A stretch of DNA of 64,000 nucleotides from positions 2,294,001-2,358,000 of the forward strand of contig NZ_CP065027.1 of NCBI RefSeq assembly GCF_015711475.1, written 5' to 3'. This DNA comes from Actinomyces trachealis (GTDB taxonomy: Bacteria > Actinomycetota > Actinomycetes > Actinomycetales > Actinomycetaceae). Below are positions 20,253 to 26,944 of this stretch, piece after piece. Within the stretch, counting starts at the first letter, position 1; every line of letters starts with the position of its first letter. The position numbers were made by a program, and so were the translations under genes. The notes under the pieces are model-generated. The model ran no database searches, was not told the origin of the DNA, and worked only from the letters and a program-made list of their open reading frames with translations.

Positions 20253-20930
20253 GTGGAAGACAGCATCATCGGCAAGATTCCCCTCTTTGAGGGCATGGGC
20301 CCCGAGGAGCAGGAGGAGTTGCGCGCCATGATGTCGCAGACCACCCTGCGCCGTGGCGAGATCCTCTTCAACGAGGGCGACGCCGGGGACCGGCTCTACA
20401 TTCTTCTTTCCGGCAAGGTCAAGCTGGGGCACGCTGCTGTTGACGGGCGGGAGAACCTGCTGGCGGTGCTGGGCCCAGGCGAGGTCGTCGGTGAGCTCAC
20501 CCTGTTCGACCCGGGCCCCCGCTCCACCACGGCCACCGCCGTGGCCCCCACTGACCTGCTCAGCCTGGAGCATGGTCAGCTCATGAGCTTCATCGAGACG
20601 CACCCGGCCCTGGCTAAGGATATGCTGCGGGCCCTGGCCCAGCGTCTGCGCCGCACCAACACGGCCCTGGCGGACCTGGTGTTCTCGGACGTGCCGGGCC
20701 GCGTGGCCAAGGCCCTGCTGGACCTGGCGGACCGTTTTGGCTCCACCACGGAGGACGGCGTGCACGTCCCACACGATCTCACCCAGGAGGAGCTGGCCCA
20801 GCTGGTGGGTGCCTCCCGGGAGACCGTGAACAAGTCGCTGGCTGAGTTCGTCTCTCGTGGCTGGATCCGCCTGGAGGGGCGGGCCGTGACGCTGCTGGAC
20901 GTGGACCGCCTGCGCCGTCGGGCCCGCTGA
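20253..20930 (+). CDS. glxR: CRP/FNR-family cAMP-type global regulator, GlxR homologue
   Basis: This is a global transcription regulator of 225 residues. The N-terminal cyclic-nucleotide domain includes LSGKVKLGHAAVDGRENLL and GELTLFDPGPRSTT, the phosphate-binding cassette with the cAMP-contacting Arg. The C-terminal winged helix includes VPGRVAKALL and LTQEELAQLVGASRETVNK. It closely resembles corynebacterial GlxR and mycobacterial Crp. The start is the GTG at 20253, seven bases after AGGAGG; an upstream in-frame ATG lacks such a site. A strong terminator follows the gene. Confidence 0.95.
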   Translation: MEDSIIGKIPLFEGMGPEEQEELRAMMSQTTLRRGEILFNEGDAGDRLYILLSGKVKLGHAAVDGRENLLAVLGPGEVVGELTLFDPGPRSTTATAVAPTDLLSLEHGQLMSFIETHPALAKDMLRALAQRLRRTNTALADLVFSDVPGRVAKALLDLADRFGSTTEDGVHVPHDLTQEELAQLVGASRETVNKSLAEFVSRGWIRLEGRAVTLLDVDRLRRRAR

Positions 20931-20964
20931 ACAGGCCGAGGCGGGCACAACCTAGCCACGTAAC

Positions 20965-21000
20965 GGGGCGCCTGGTCACCAACCGGTGGTCAGGCGCCCC
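20965..21000 (+). terminator. Hairpin after glxR
   Basis: A 16-base arm (GGGGCGCCTGGTCACC) pairs with GGTGGTCAGGCGCCCC across an AACC loop, with only two internal mismatches. It begins 34 bp after the glxR stop. There is no T-tract beyond a short GGTTT, as is usual for actinobacterial terminators. Confidence 0.75.
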
Positions 21001-21155
21001 GGTTTGCTGGCGTGCCCTGCGTTTCCCGCTCTGCTGCCGCCGAGCTGGACTATGCTGCCTTCCCTGCGCCAATCAGTGCTGGCGGCTGCACACCCGCCGC
21101 CAGCACAGGTCGATGTCGCCCACAAGCAGCGTCTCAACCAGAACGCCTCACGCAG

Positions 21156-21581
21156 CTACTCCAACGTCTTGATGCTCGCCTCCTGGTCGATCTGGTAGGT
21201 GATGGCTGAGGCTTTAGCAGACGCCTGGATGACGAACTCGCCGCCTTCACCGACCACCACCTCCCGTGTCACCAGCCGGTCCGTGGACTTTGCCAAGGAG
21301 AAGGGGACACTGACGGCGCCCTCAGGCACAACCTGACCATCGCCAAGGTCCAGAAACACTTTCCGCACACCAGGATCAGCCTCAATCTGCTTGAGCACTA
21401 AAAGCCTCGCGGCAGCCAGATCTGCCTTGGTGTCAGCATCCGCACCCGTAGCCTGCTCAAACCCTTCCTGCGGGGATCGGCTAGCCAGGTCGGAGAGGCC
21501 ACAGCTACCAAGCAGCGCCAGCAAGACCAGGGACGTAGCGCACACCATCATCTGACGCCGAGACGCAGTGACAATAGACAT
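21156..21581 (-). CDS. Small predicted lipoprotein, unknown function
   Basis: This is a 141-residue protein with a lipoprotein signal: basic n-region, hydrophobic core and lipobox LLALLGSC, with the lipidated Cys at residue 27. The mature part is acidic and contains the segment VLKQIEADPGVRKVFLDLGD and beta-like strands up to the C-terminus. I recognise no family. It faces away from the LuxR-type gene across a 308-bp divergent intergenic region. It may be an extracytoplasmic accessory of the peptide/ABC cassette, but this is only suggested by proximity. Confidence 0.7.
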   Translation of the reverse strand: MSIVTASRRQMMVCATSLVLLALLGSCGLSDLASRSPQEGFEQATGADADTKADLAAARLLVLKQIEADPGVRKVFLDLGDGQVVPEGAVSVPFSLAKSTDRLVTREVVVGEGGEFVIQASAKASAITYQIDQEASIKTLE

Positions 21582-21889
21582 TTCTTCTACCTCTTTCAGT
21601 CAGTCAAAGGCCACCCGTTTGTACCGGACACCCCCTTGATTCCAGATGGCATACGGCGCTTCCCCCAGATGCCAGCAGCGCCTGCATGCCGCCCGAGCAG
21701 CATATTCCGCCGCCTTCCAGCGACTATTCTAAGATATACGGTAAACAGCCTACAGTCCGTCTACAGAACGAGACCACTCCCGAACAACCGCTATAGCTAG
21801 CCGATTGTCTAGTCCGATCGGCTGAGCCTGCAGGCCCCCTGCACAGTACACTCGTAACCGCCGCCAACGAGCCTGGAAGGTGATCATAG
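21582..21889. promoter_or_regulatory. Divergent intergenic region with a 25-bp inverted repeat
   Basis: This region separates the leftward lipoprotein from the rightward LuxR-type remnant and is noticeably AT-richer than most of the window. It carries an inverted repeat AGCCGAT-N11-ATCGGCT at 21799-21823 that could be an operator for a dimeric regulator. No gene is visible in it. Both flanking promoters presumably lie here. Confidence 0.4.
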
Positions 21890-22566
21890 ATGATCAACAC
21901 GGCGATCTTGGACCCTGATCCTTTCGCCCGACAACACATCGTCACATCTCTAGACCACGCTCCAGGAATTAGTATTGTTTGCGCAACGGGCGAGGCCGAG
22001 ACCCTGCTACTTTATCTACAAAACGCGCACTGCGACGTGATCGTGGTAGAGCCACGAGGCCTGCCGGAGGGCTGCAACCATCTGTCCTCGGCAATGTCGC
22101 AGTTCTCTGCCCCACCGGAGATAGTGTGCTACACGTCTGGCGAGAACGACAGTACTTTTACCCAGGCCATGATGCATGGTGCGCGAGCGTATATAGTGAC
22201 CCACCTGTACTGCTCTATCATGCGATCTGTGCCGCCGCACAGCATGCAGTGGTGCTATCGCCTGCCTTGACAAGCATCACGCCGTTCCGCCACCCGAACC
22301 CACTCTCCCTCGCACCCCTGAGCCACAAAGAGCGTCAGATCGTGTGCCACCTCGTCAGAGGGAGAAGCAATGCTGAGATCTCCGAGCTCATGTGCTTGTC
22401 AACGACGACGGTAAAGACCTATACCTCCAAGATCCTACGGCGCACGGGCGCCCGCGACCGCCTGCAGTTGGTTGCATGGATGACCTTCGGTAAACCAGTA
22501 GAGGACAGCACCCTCTCTGTGGTTGAGCGGCGTCAACCCAGGAAGTCAATCCAGGTTCTGGGGTAA
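21890..22566 (+). pseudogene. Frameshifted LuxR/NarL-type response regulator
   Basis: The receiver half (21890 to about 22200) reads from MINTAILDPDPFARQHI to MMHGARAYIVT, then runs into 20-odd unrelated residues and stops. One frame back, the natural continuation is PPVLLYHAICAAAQHAVVL, then the LuxR helix-turn-helix LSHKERQIVCHLVRGRSNAE and STTTVKTYTSKILRRTGARD up to 22566. A one-base deletion near 22200 explains this. The usual phospho-acceptor Asp is Glu (DVIVVEPRG), so the parent protein may have been phosphorylation-independent. It heads the peptide/ABC/M50 cassette and was probably its regulator. A sequencing error would restore an intact gene. Confidence 0.8.
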
Positions 22567-22676
22567 ACATGTTGCGCCACCCACTTGAGCACCACCTGCT
22601 CAGCATGCTCCCCTGTTTCAGTGCGATCAGACACACGGTCGTGCACACACAAGGAAGAAGGAAGGAGGATCCCGAC

Positions 22677-22940
22677 ATGAACGGGTTCCAAGCCAGGTCC
22701 AGCCTCATCCTCGGCACCTTGCCGGCCTACCTGCAAGTGCAGAAGAACCGACTGGTTCGCAGTGACCACGTTGCCCCTTTGGCCGCCGCCGTGCTCATCG
22801 TGATAGGCATTGCGGTGATTCTTGCTCTCGGCCTGACAGTCGCGTGGTGGGTGTCATGCCGGAACATCGGCATGTATCCCGCTCTGGATATGCCCAGCTG
22901 GCAGTCCGGTGGTACCTGGAAAGCATACTGCCGTCCCTGA
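22677..22940 (+). CDS. 87-residue single-TM peptide, candidate bacteriocin or signal precursor
   Basis: A strong site GAAGGAGG precedes the ATG at 22677. Residues 1-31 are polar and basic. Residues 32-59 are one hydrophobic helix (APLAAAVLIVIGIAVILALG core). Residues 60-87 form an aromatic, Gly/Trp-rich tail with C61 and C85 that could form a disulfide, ending KAYCRP. It is encoded 39 bp ahead of an ABC ATPase, with a permease and an M50 intramembrane protease downstream. That is the setting of exported or proteolytically released peptides (compare the yyd epipeptide operon of Bacillus). No modification enzyme is present. I recognise no homologue; a structural ABC subunit is an alternative. 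Confidence 0.6.
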   Translation: MNGFQARSSLILGTLPAYLQVQKNRLVRSDHVAPLAAAVLIVIGIAVILALGLTVAWWVSCRNIGMYPALDMPSWQSGGTWKAYCRP

Positions 22941-22978
22941 CCAGGGTGCTTATGAGGCAAGGAGCAGGTGAAGCAGGC

Positions 22979-23755
22979 ATGTGGAACGGACCGGTCTTAA
23001 AGGCCTCTAGTATTTCCAAGTCGTATGGATCGCGGGCCGCCCTTCTGGCGTACTCGGTAACCATTGGCCCAGGAGAGGTACACGGACTGCTTGGCCCGAA
23101 CGGCTCTGGCAAGTCTACCTGCCTGCACATCATCGCCGGCCTGATTGGGGCGGACAGCGGGAGTGTCGAAATCTGTGGCCAGGACGGTACACAGAAGCAG
23201 AGCCGACGCTGGTACGGCTTTGCTCCCGACGACCTCCCGCTGCCCGCCGCGCTCACCGGCCGCGAATACCTGAGCTTTCATGACGCTATGCGGGACCGGT
23301 ACGACCGCGAGGCAGCCAGCGTCTACGCAGAGGCCCTTCACATCGATCAGGACCTGGACCGCCCTGTTGCTGAGTACTCGCACGGGATGCGTCGCAAGGT
23401 TCAGCTGATAGCAGCCCTCTCACACAACCCCAGGCTCCTGATTCTCGATGAGCCGTTCCGCGGCCTGGACCCCGAGTCCTCAGCCGTGCTGCAGCACATC
23501 ATCCAGAGCCGCGCCGCTGCGGGCATGGCTGTACTGGTTGCGACTCATGACATGCTCCGTGCGGAACGGGACTGCCACAGGATCAGTGTGCTGGCGCGCG
23601 GACGCACCGTTGCCTGCGGCACTCCTGAGGAGATCTCCTCAAAGTATTCTCCGGAGCATATCTTCGAAGACGCTGTTCTTACGGTTTCAGGCGTAGACGC
23701 CCGCCTACGTAAGGACTGCGAGAAACTCACGTCTCTGATCAAGGCTGACTTATAA
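22979..23755 (+). CDS. ABC transporter ATP-binding protein (peptide/bacteriocin export or immunity type)
   Basis: This is a 258-residue ATPase. Walker A is GPNGSGKST, the signature is the variant YSHGMRRKV (seen in ABC-2 exporter ATPases instead of LSGGQ), Walker B is LLILDEPF and the switch His lies in VATHDM. The ATG at 22979 follows AAGGAG at some distance; longer starts overlap the peptide gene. With the 12-TM permease downstream it should form a drug-, peptide- or self-protection exporter. The cassette order (peptide, ATPase, small membrane protein, permease, protease) suggests handling of the 87-residue peptide. Confidence 0.88.
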   Translation: MWNGPVLKASSISKSYGSRAALLAYSVTIGPGEVHGLLGPNGSGKSTCLHIIAGLIGADSGSVEICGQDGTQKQSRRWYGFAPDDLPLPAALTGREYLSFHDAMRDRYDREAASVYAEALHIDQDLDRPVAEYSHGMRRKVQLIAALSHNPRLLILDEPFRGLDPESSAVLQHIIQSRAAAGMAVLVATHDMLRAERDCHRISVLARGRTVACGTPEEISSKYSPEHIFEDAVLTVSGVDARLRKDCEKLTSLIKADL

Positions 23756-23770
23756 AGCTAGGATACCCGT

Positions 23771-24043
23771 ATGTTACGCATCTCTCATATATCTGTTTCC
23801 TTCGTCACCGGCTTGTTCTTTGGGCTGGCCACAGTGTTCGTACTATGCTCCATTTCCACCCTGCTCGCTTACTCTCTTGGACGATCAATCTCGATACCGT
23901 TCGTGTACCGGGCCTGGTTCACCGAGGAGAACGGCATGCCCGCCCTAAATTTCATGCCTCACGGATCCGGCATCCTGGTCGCGTCCACACTGATCGCCGT
24001 GGCCTACGCAGCCTGGGCCGAACTCGGCAGGCAAGAGCGTTGA
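23771..24043 (+). CDS. 90-residue membrane protein, candidate immunity/accessory factor
   Basis: This small protein has two hydrophobic segments (about residues 8-36 and 66-84) separated by an extracytoplasmic or cytoplasmic loop containing YRAWFTEENGMPALNFMPHG. It starts 15 bp after the ATPase stop and ends just before the permease. Small two-TM proteins in this position are often immunity or transporter accessory subunits in bacteriocin loci. I recognise no family motif, and the function is inferred only from context. Confidence 0.6.
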   Translation: MLRISHISVSFVTGLFFGLATVFVLCSISTLLAYSLGRSISIPFVYRAWFTEENGMPALNFMPHGSGILVASTLIAVAYAAWAELGRQER

Positions 24044-24054
24044 CTAGCACCTGG

Positions 24055-25527
24055 ATGCGTCACTGCAGGTGGGCCGCGCAGGCCTCCGTTCTGCTGACGT
24101 TACGTGATATAGCAGCGACACTGCGGCTCACAGACCGGCAGGTCAGGCACCTAGCTCTCAGTGCTATAGCGTTTTCTTTAGCATTTGGTACCTTGAATGG
24201 CATTATTAGCACGGCAGGACTAGACACAGAGATATCTATCCGTACCCGGCAGACGATCCTGCATGCCGCGTTCAACGGCTCTGCGTTTTCTGCTGCCATG
24301 GTGGCCGCAATCATGGTGATCGCGGCTCCCCCCCAGTCCGGACTTGACAGCTTGTTCGCGGTCCTACCTGTGTCTAGAAGCGCCTCAAAAATCGGGCTTC
24401 AGCTGCCTATAGCCCTGTTTTCCCTGTTCGTGACATTAACACTTTCCGGGACGGCCACGGCTGTCAGCGTGTACACCTCGTCCGGCCTGAGGGAGACGAT
24501 TGGCGCCTGCTGCATGGTCGTCCTCGTCTCCATACTCGGAAACACGTTCTCGTTCTCGCTCGCGGCGACAGCCAGAGCCTGCCTACTAAGGGTCTTCCAT
24601 CTACCGCTCCGTTACGCCAACGCCTTGGCCGGAACAGTCGCTGGCGGGCTGGGCGCCTATCTATGGGGAACGCGCATCATCTCATTCTCAGAGACGGGAT
24701 CCAGCCCGGGACCGTGGCTGTTCAATGATGCTGCAGCATTGGTGCTGGTCTCAGGCCCGTCTGCACCGGCCTGCCTCTCACTAGCCTGCTGGACCTTGGG
24801 CCCAGTGCTCCTGTGGCTACTTGCCTCAGGCTACGGAGGAGAGTCCACGCAGCACCGTTCATCTACCCTGCTACAGGGCTGGGCACCGCCTCGCGGCACC
24901 ACAGGAGCAGCAGCCTGGCTGGACACGGTCCTGCTTGCGCGCTCGCCAGACACGCTGGTCCTGCTGTTCTGTATAGCGGGCGGCGAGCTGGGTATCTGGC
25001 GACTCAGCCAGTACCCGCTGCTCAGCTTCCTGAACCAGTTCCTCTACCCGCTGCTCGTAGCCTCCCCGACGCTCCTGGCCCTGTACGCCGTAGGACGTAC
25101 CAGGCACATGCACTGGATCGGCAGGTCTGTCACCGGCTGTGCCCGCTGGTGGGTACTGCCAAAGGCTCTGACCTACGCGGTCGTCTCACTAACCCTGTCC
25201 AGCCTAATCGTGGCAGCCTCCGCACTGCTCTTCGGCGCCTCCTCCCTGCCTGTGGCCCTAACCGACCTGCTACCGTTCGTATTGGTCTTTCTTGCTGGGT
25301 CACTGCTTGCGGGCAGCCTCGTTCCCTTTAGTGAGGACGTGCCGCTCTCTACCGCAGGAGCAGGGATGATCAGCACCTTGCTGTCAGGCGTGGCAAGCTA
25401 CGTGCTCGTGAAGCTGGGCAACACAGGGGGCAGTCTCTTCCTCGTGGCCCTGACCGCTATGGTCTTTTGCTTCTTCTGCTGGCTCTACTCCCGGAGCGCG
25501 TCCCTGCACCCGTGGACCTCGGGATGA
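24055..25527 (+). CDS. ABC-type permease, about 12 TM segments
   Basis: This is a hydrophobic protein of about 490 residues with roughly twelve membrane segments in two halves of six, joined near residue 260-290 by a polar linker (YGGESTQHRSS). It resembles large ABC-2-like permeases paired with bacteriocin-type ATPases, though no short motif is diagnostic. The start is taken as ATG 24055; a TTG at 24040 overlapping the previous stop (TTGA) is equally possible. Its stop overlaps the M50 gene start (ATGA), so the two are translationally coupled. Confidence 0.75.
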   Translation: MRHCRWAAQASVLLTLRDIAATLRLTDRQVRHLALSAIAFSLAFGTLNGIISTAGLDTEISIRTRQTILHAAFNGSAFSAAMVAAIMVIAAPPQSGLDSLFAVLPVSRSASKIGLQLPIALFSLFVTLTLSGTATAVSVYTSSGLRETIGACCMVVLVSILGNTFSFSLAATARACLLRVFHLPLRYANALAGTVAGGLGAYLWGTRIISFSETGSSPGPWLFNDAAALVLVSGPSAPACLSLACWTLGPVLLWLLASGYGGESTQHRSSTLLQGWAPPRGTTGAAAWLDTVLLARSPDTLVLLFCIAGGELGIWRLSQYPLLSFLNQFLYPLLVASPTLLALYAVGRTRHMHWIGRSVTGCARWWVLPKALTYAVVSLTLSSLIVAASALLFGASSLPVALTDLLPFVLVFLAGSLLAGSLVPFSEDVPLSTAGAGMISTLLSGVASYVLVKLGNTGGSLFLVALTAMVFCFFCWLYSRSASLHPWTSG

Positions 25528-26228
25528 GCCTCAGGTGCTGGATCTCTCCCGGCGAGTCGGTAACCGTCTCGCCGGAGGGGCGCTGGACCTGTGAGTGGCT
25601 GGGCTTGTCCGGAGACCCGCAGCACGACCACTCCTTCCGGGGGCTGGCGCTCCGCACAGGCATGGCCTCTCAGGTTCCCCACGGGCCTGCCGCAAGACTG
25701 GCGGCGCTTGCCGTCAGTCCGACGCGCGCCCGCACGCTGCCCCAGTCCGTCGCTGCTGCCGTAGCCGCCTCCATAAGGCACAACCTGCGCGGAACGCTCA
25801 GTTACTGGACCGTGACCGTGTGCGCCACCATGTACGGGGCTGCGGCGCGTGATCCTCTGACACTGGGCATAGGTTTGATCGGCGCGCTGTTCCTGTTGTC
25901 AGTCCTGCTGCACGAGGCTGGTCACGTGCTCGTCTTCCGCCTGCTGGCCCCAGCAGGCGCGCAGGCCCATATCGTCTCCCATGGCCTGCACTGTTATATG
26001 GTCAGACTGGCGCTACCACGCCGGAAGGACTTAGCAGTAGCACTAGCCGGGCCGTTCGGGCCGCTGCTGTTAGGCGGACCAGTGCTCCTGGCGCTGCTCC
26101 GCTGGCCACCGACACAGTTGCTCTGGGCGGCAGCTGCTCTCGGTCATATCGCGACCTTGCTCCTCCCCGTCGGCGACGGCCTGGCCCTGCGACGGCACCA
26201 CGCCGAGGCAGAGCCCGGTTCCGGCTAG
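25524..26228 (+). CDS. M50-family membrane metalloprotease
   Basis: This 234-residue protein starts at an ATGA overlap with the permease. The N-terminal 95 residues are soluble and Trp/Gly-containing, with no recognised fold. A hydrophobic part then carries the zinc site HEAGH (LLSVLLHEAGHVLVF) and the second M50 element LLLPVGDGLAL, which supplies the Asp ligand; AGPFGPLL lies between them. All metal-binding residues of a site-2-protease-like enzyme are thus present. In the yyd operon of Bacillus a protease of this type accompanies an ABC pair and a small peptide. Cleavage of the 87-residue peptide inside its TM helix is the natural hypothesis. Confidence 0.8.
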   Translation: MSLRCWISPGESVTVSPEGRWTCEWLGLSGDPQHDHSFRGLALRTGMASQVPHGPAARLAALAVSPTRARTLPQSVAAAVAASIRHNLRGTLSYWTVTVCATMYGAAARDPLTLGIGLIGALFLLSVLLHEAGHVLVFRLLAPAGAQAHIVSHGLHCYMVRLALPRRKDLAVALAGPFGPLLLGGPVLLALLRWPPTQLLWAAAALGHIATLLLPVGDGLALRRHHAEAEPGSG

Positions 26229-26244
26229 TGCCCCGCGGCAGCCC

Positions 26245-26406
26245 TCAGGCGTTGACCGGTCGCTTGAGGTAGGCGACCAGGTTCTCCGAGCCTGCCGGAC
26301 CGGGCACCACCTGCACTAGTTCCCAGCCGTCAGCCCCCCACTGGTCCAGGATCTGCTTAGTGGCGTGAGTGATGAGCGGAATCGTGGCGTACTCCCATTT
26401 AGTCAT
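26245..26406 (-). CDS. Small DUF4177-type protein
   Basis: This short gene translates to 53 residues beginning MTKWEYATIPLI and ending YLKRPVNA. The pattern WEYATIPL...ILDQWGADGWELVQV is characteristic of DUF4177 proteins. It lies 26 bp downstream of whiB on the same strand, exactly as the small conserved protein Rv3678A lies near whiB4 in mycobacteria. The function of the family is unknown. The continuous conserved frame and synteny make it a real gene despite its size. Confidence 0.85.
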   Translation of the reverse strand: MTKWEYATIPLITHATKQILDQWGADGWELVQVVPGPAGSENLVAYLKRPVNA

Positions 26407-26432
26407 GGTTCGACCCTAGAGGACCGCGTCGC

Positions 26433-26762
26433 TCAACGGACGCGCGCCAGGATGCGTGGCGCCCGGCGCGCGTGGATCTCCGCGACCAACTCGTCATCCT
26501 CACGCTCCAGCCAGGCCCCCCAATCGGTGACCTCCGGGAAGCGGCGCAGCAGGGCCCGGCGCTCACGCTCGGTTAGCCCACCCCAGACCCCAAAAGACGA
26601 CTCGGAGTCCAGGGCCTCTGCTAGGCACTCCATACGCACAGGGCAGGAGAAGCACAGACTCCGAGCATCTCTCTGCTCGGCACCCTTACCGAAGAGCCGG
26701 TCCGGTGCCACCTGGGCACAAGCCGCCCGGGCAGCCCAAGTCTGTTCCGCTGTGTCCGTCAT
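26433..26762 (-). CDS. WhiB-family [4Fe-4S] redox regulator, WhiB4-like by context
   Basis: This is a 109-residue transcription factor. The four cluster-binding cysteines are present: one in AACAQVAPD, then CFSC and the fourth in MECLAEAL. They are followed by the beta-turn GVWGGLTERER and a basic DNA-contacting C-terminus ending near HARRAPRILARVR. Its position between the DUF4177 gene and a divergent ponA2-type PBP matches mycobacterial whiB4. WhiB proteins sense oxygen or NO through their cluster and act with the housekeeping sigma factor. The intergenic region to the PBP gene has a perfect palindrome. Confidence 0.92.
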   Translation of the reverse strand: MTDTAEQTWAARAACAQVAPDRLFGKGAEQRDARSLCFSCPVRMECLAEALDSESSFGVWGGLTERERRALLRRFPEVTDWGAWLEREDDELVAEIHARRAPRILARVR

Positions 26763-26850
26763 GTCTCATCTCCATCGGTGGTCGGCGGGCGACACCGTTG
26801 TCGTCCACGTCACACATAGAACCGTAGAGCATGTGACCTGGATTATCAAA

Positions 26851-26868
26851 ATGGTGAGCGCTCACCAT
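26851..26868. promoter_or_regulatory. Perfect 18-bp palindrome, LacI-type operator-like
   Basis: ATGGTGAGCGCTCACCAT is fully self-complementary and lies in the whiB/ponA2 divergent region, 77 bp from the PBP start. Its 12-bp core GTGAGCGCTCAC is identical to the core of the ideal symmetric lac operator, so a LacI/GalR-family repressor is the likely binder. No such regulator is encoded in the window. Confidence 0.6.
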
Positions 26869-26944
26869 GCATCTCGAGCACGCGGCTGGCGTAACTGGAC
26901 CGACGCCACAAGCCTTTTCGCGCTCTTCCACGTAGTCTGAGGAC

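Noticed and set aside
20148..20948. 266-codon minus-strand frame opposite glxR
   Set aside because: His/Gln/Val-rich antisense translation; glxR is unambiguous.
22677..22940. Classical lantibiotic or double-glycine bacteriocin leader in the small peptide
   Set aside because: No GG or GA cleavage site before a core peptide and no lanthionine synthetase or C39 peptidase-type transporter in the cassette; the M50 protease fits better.
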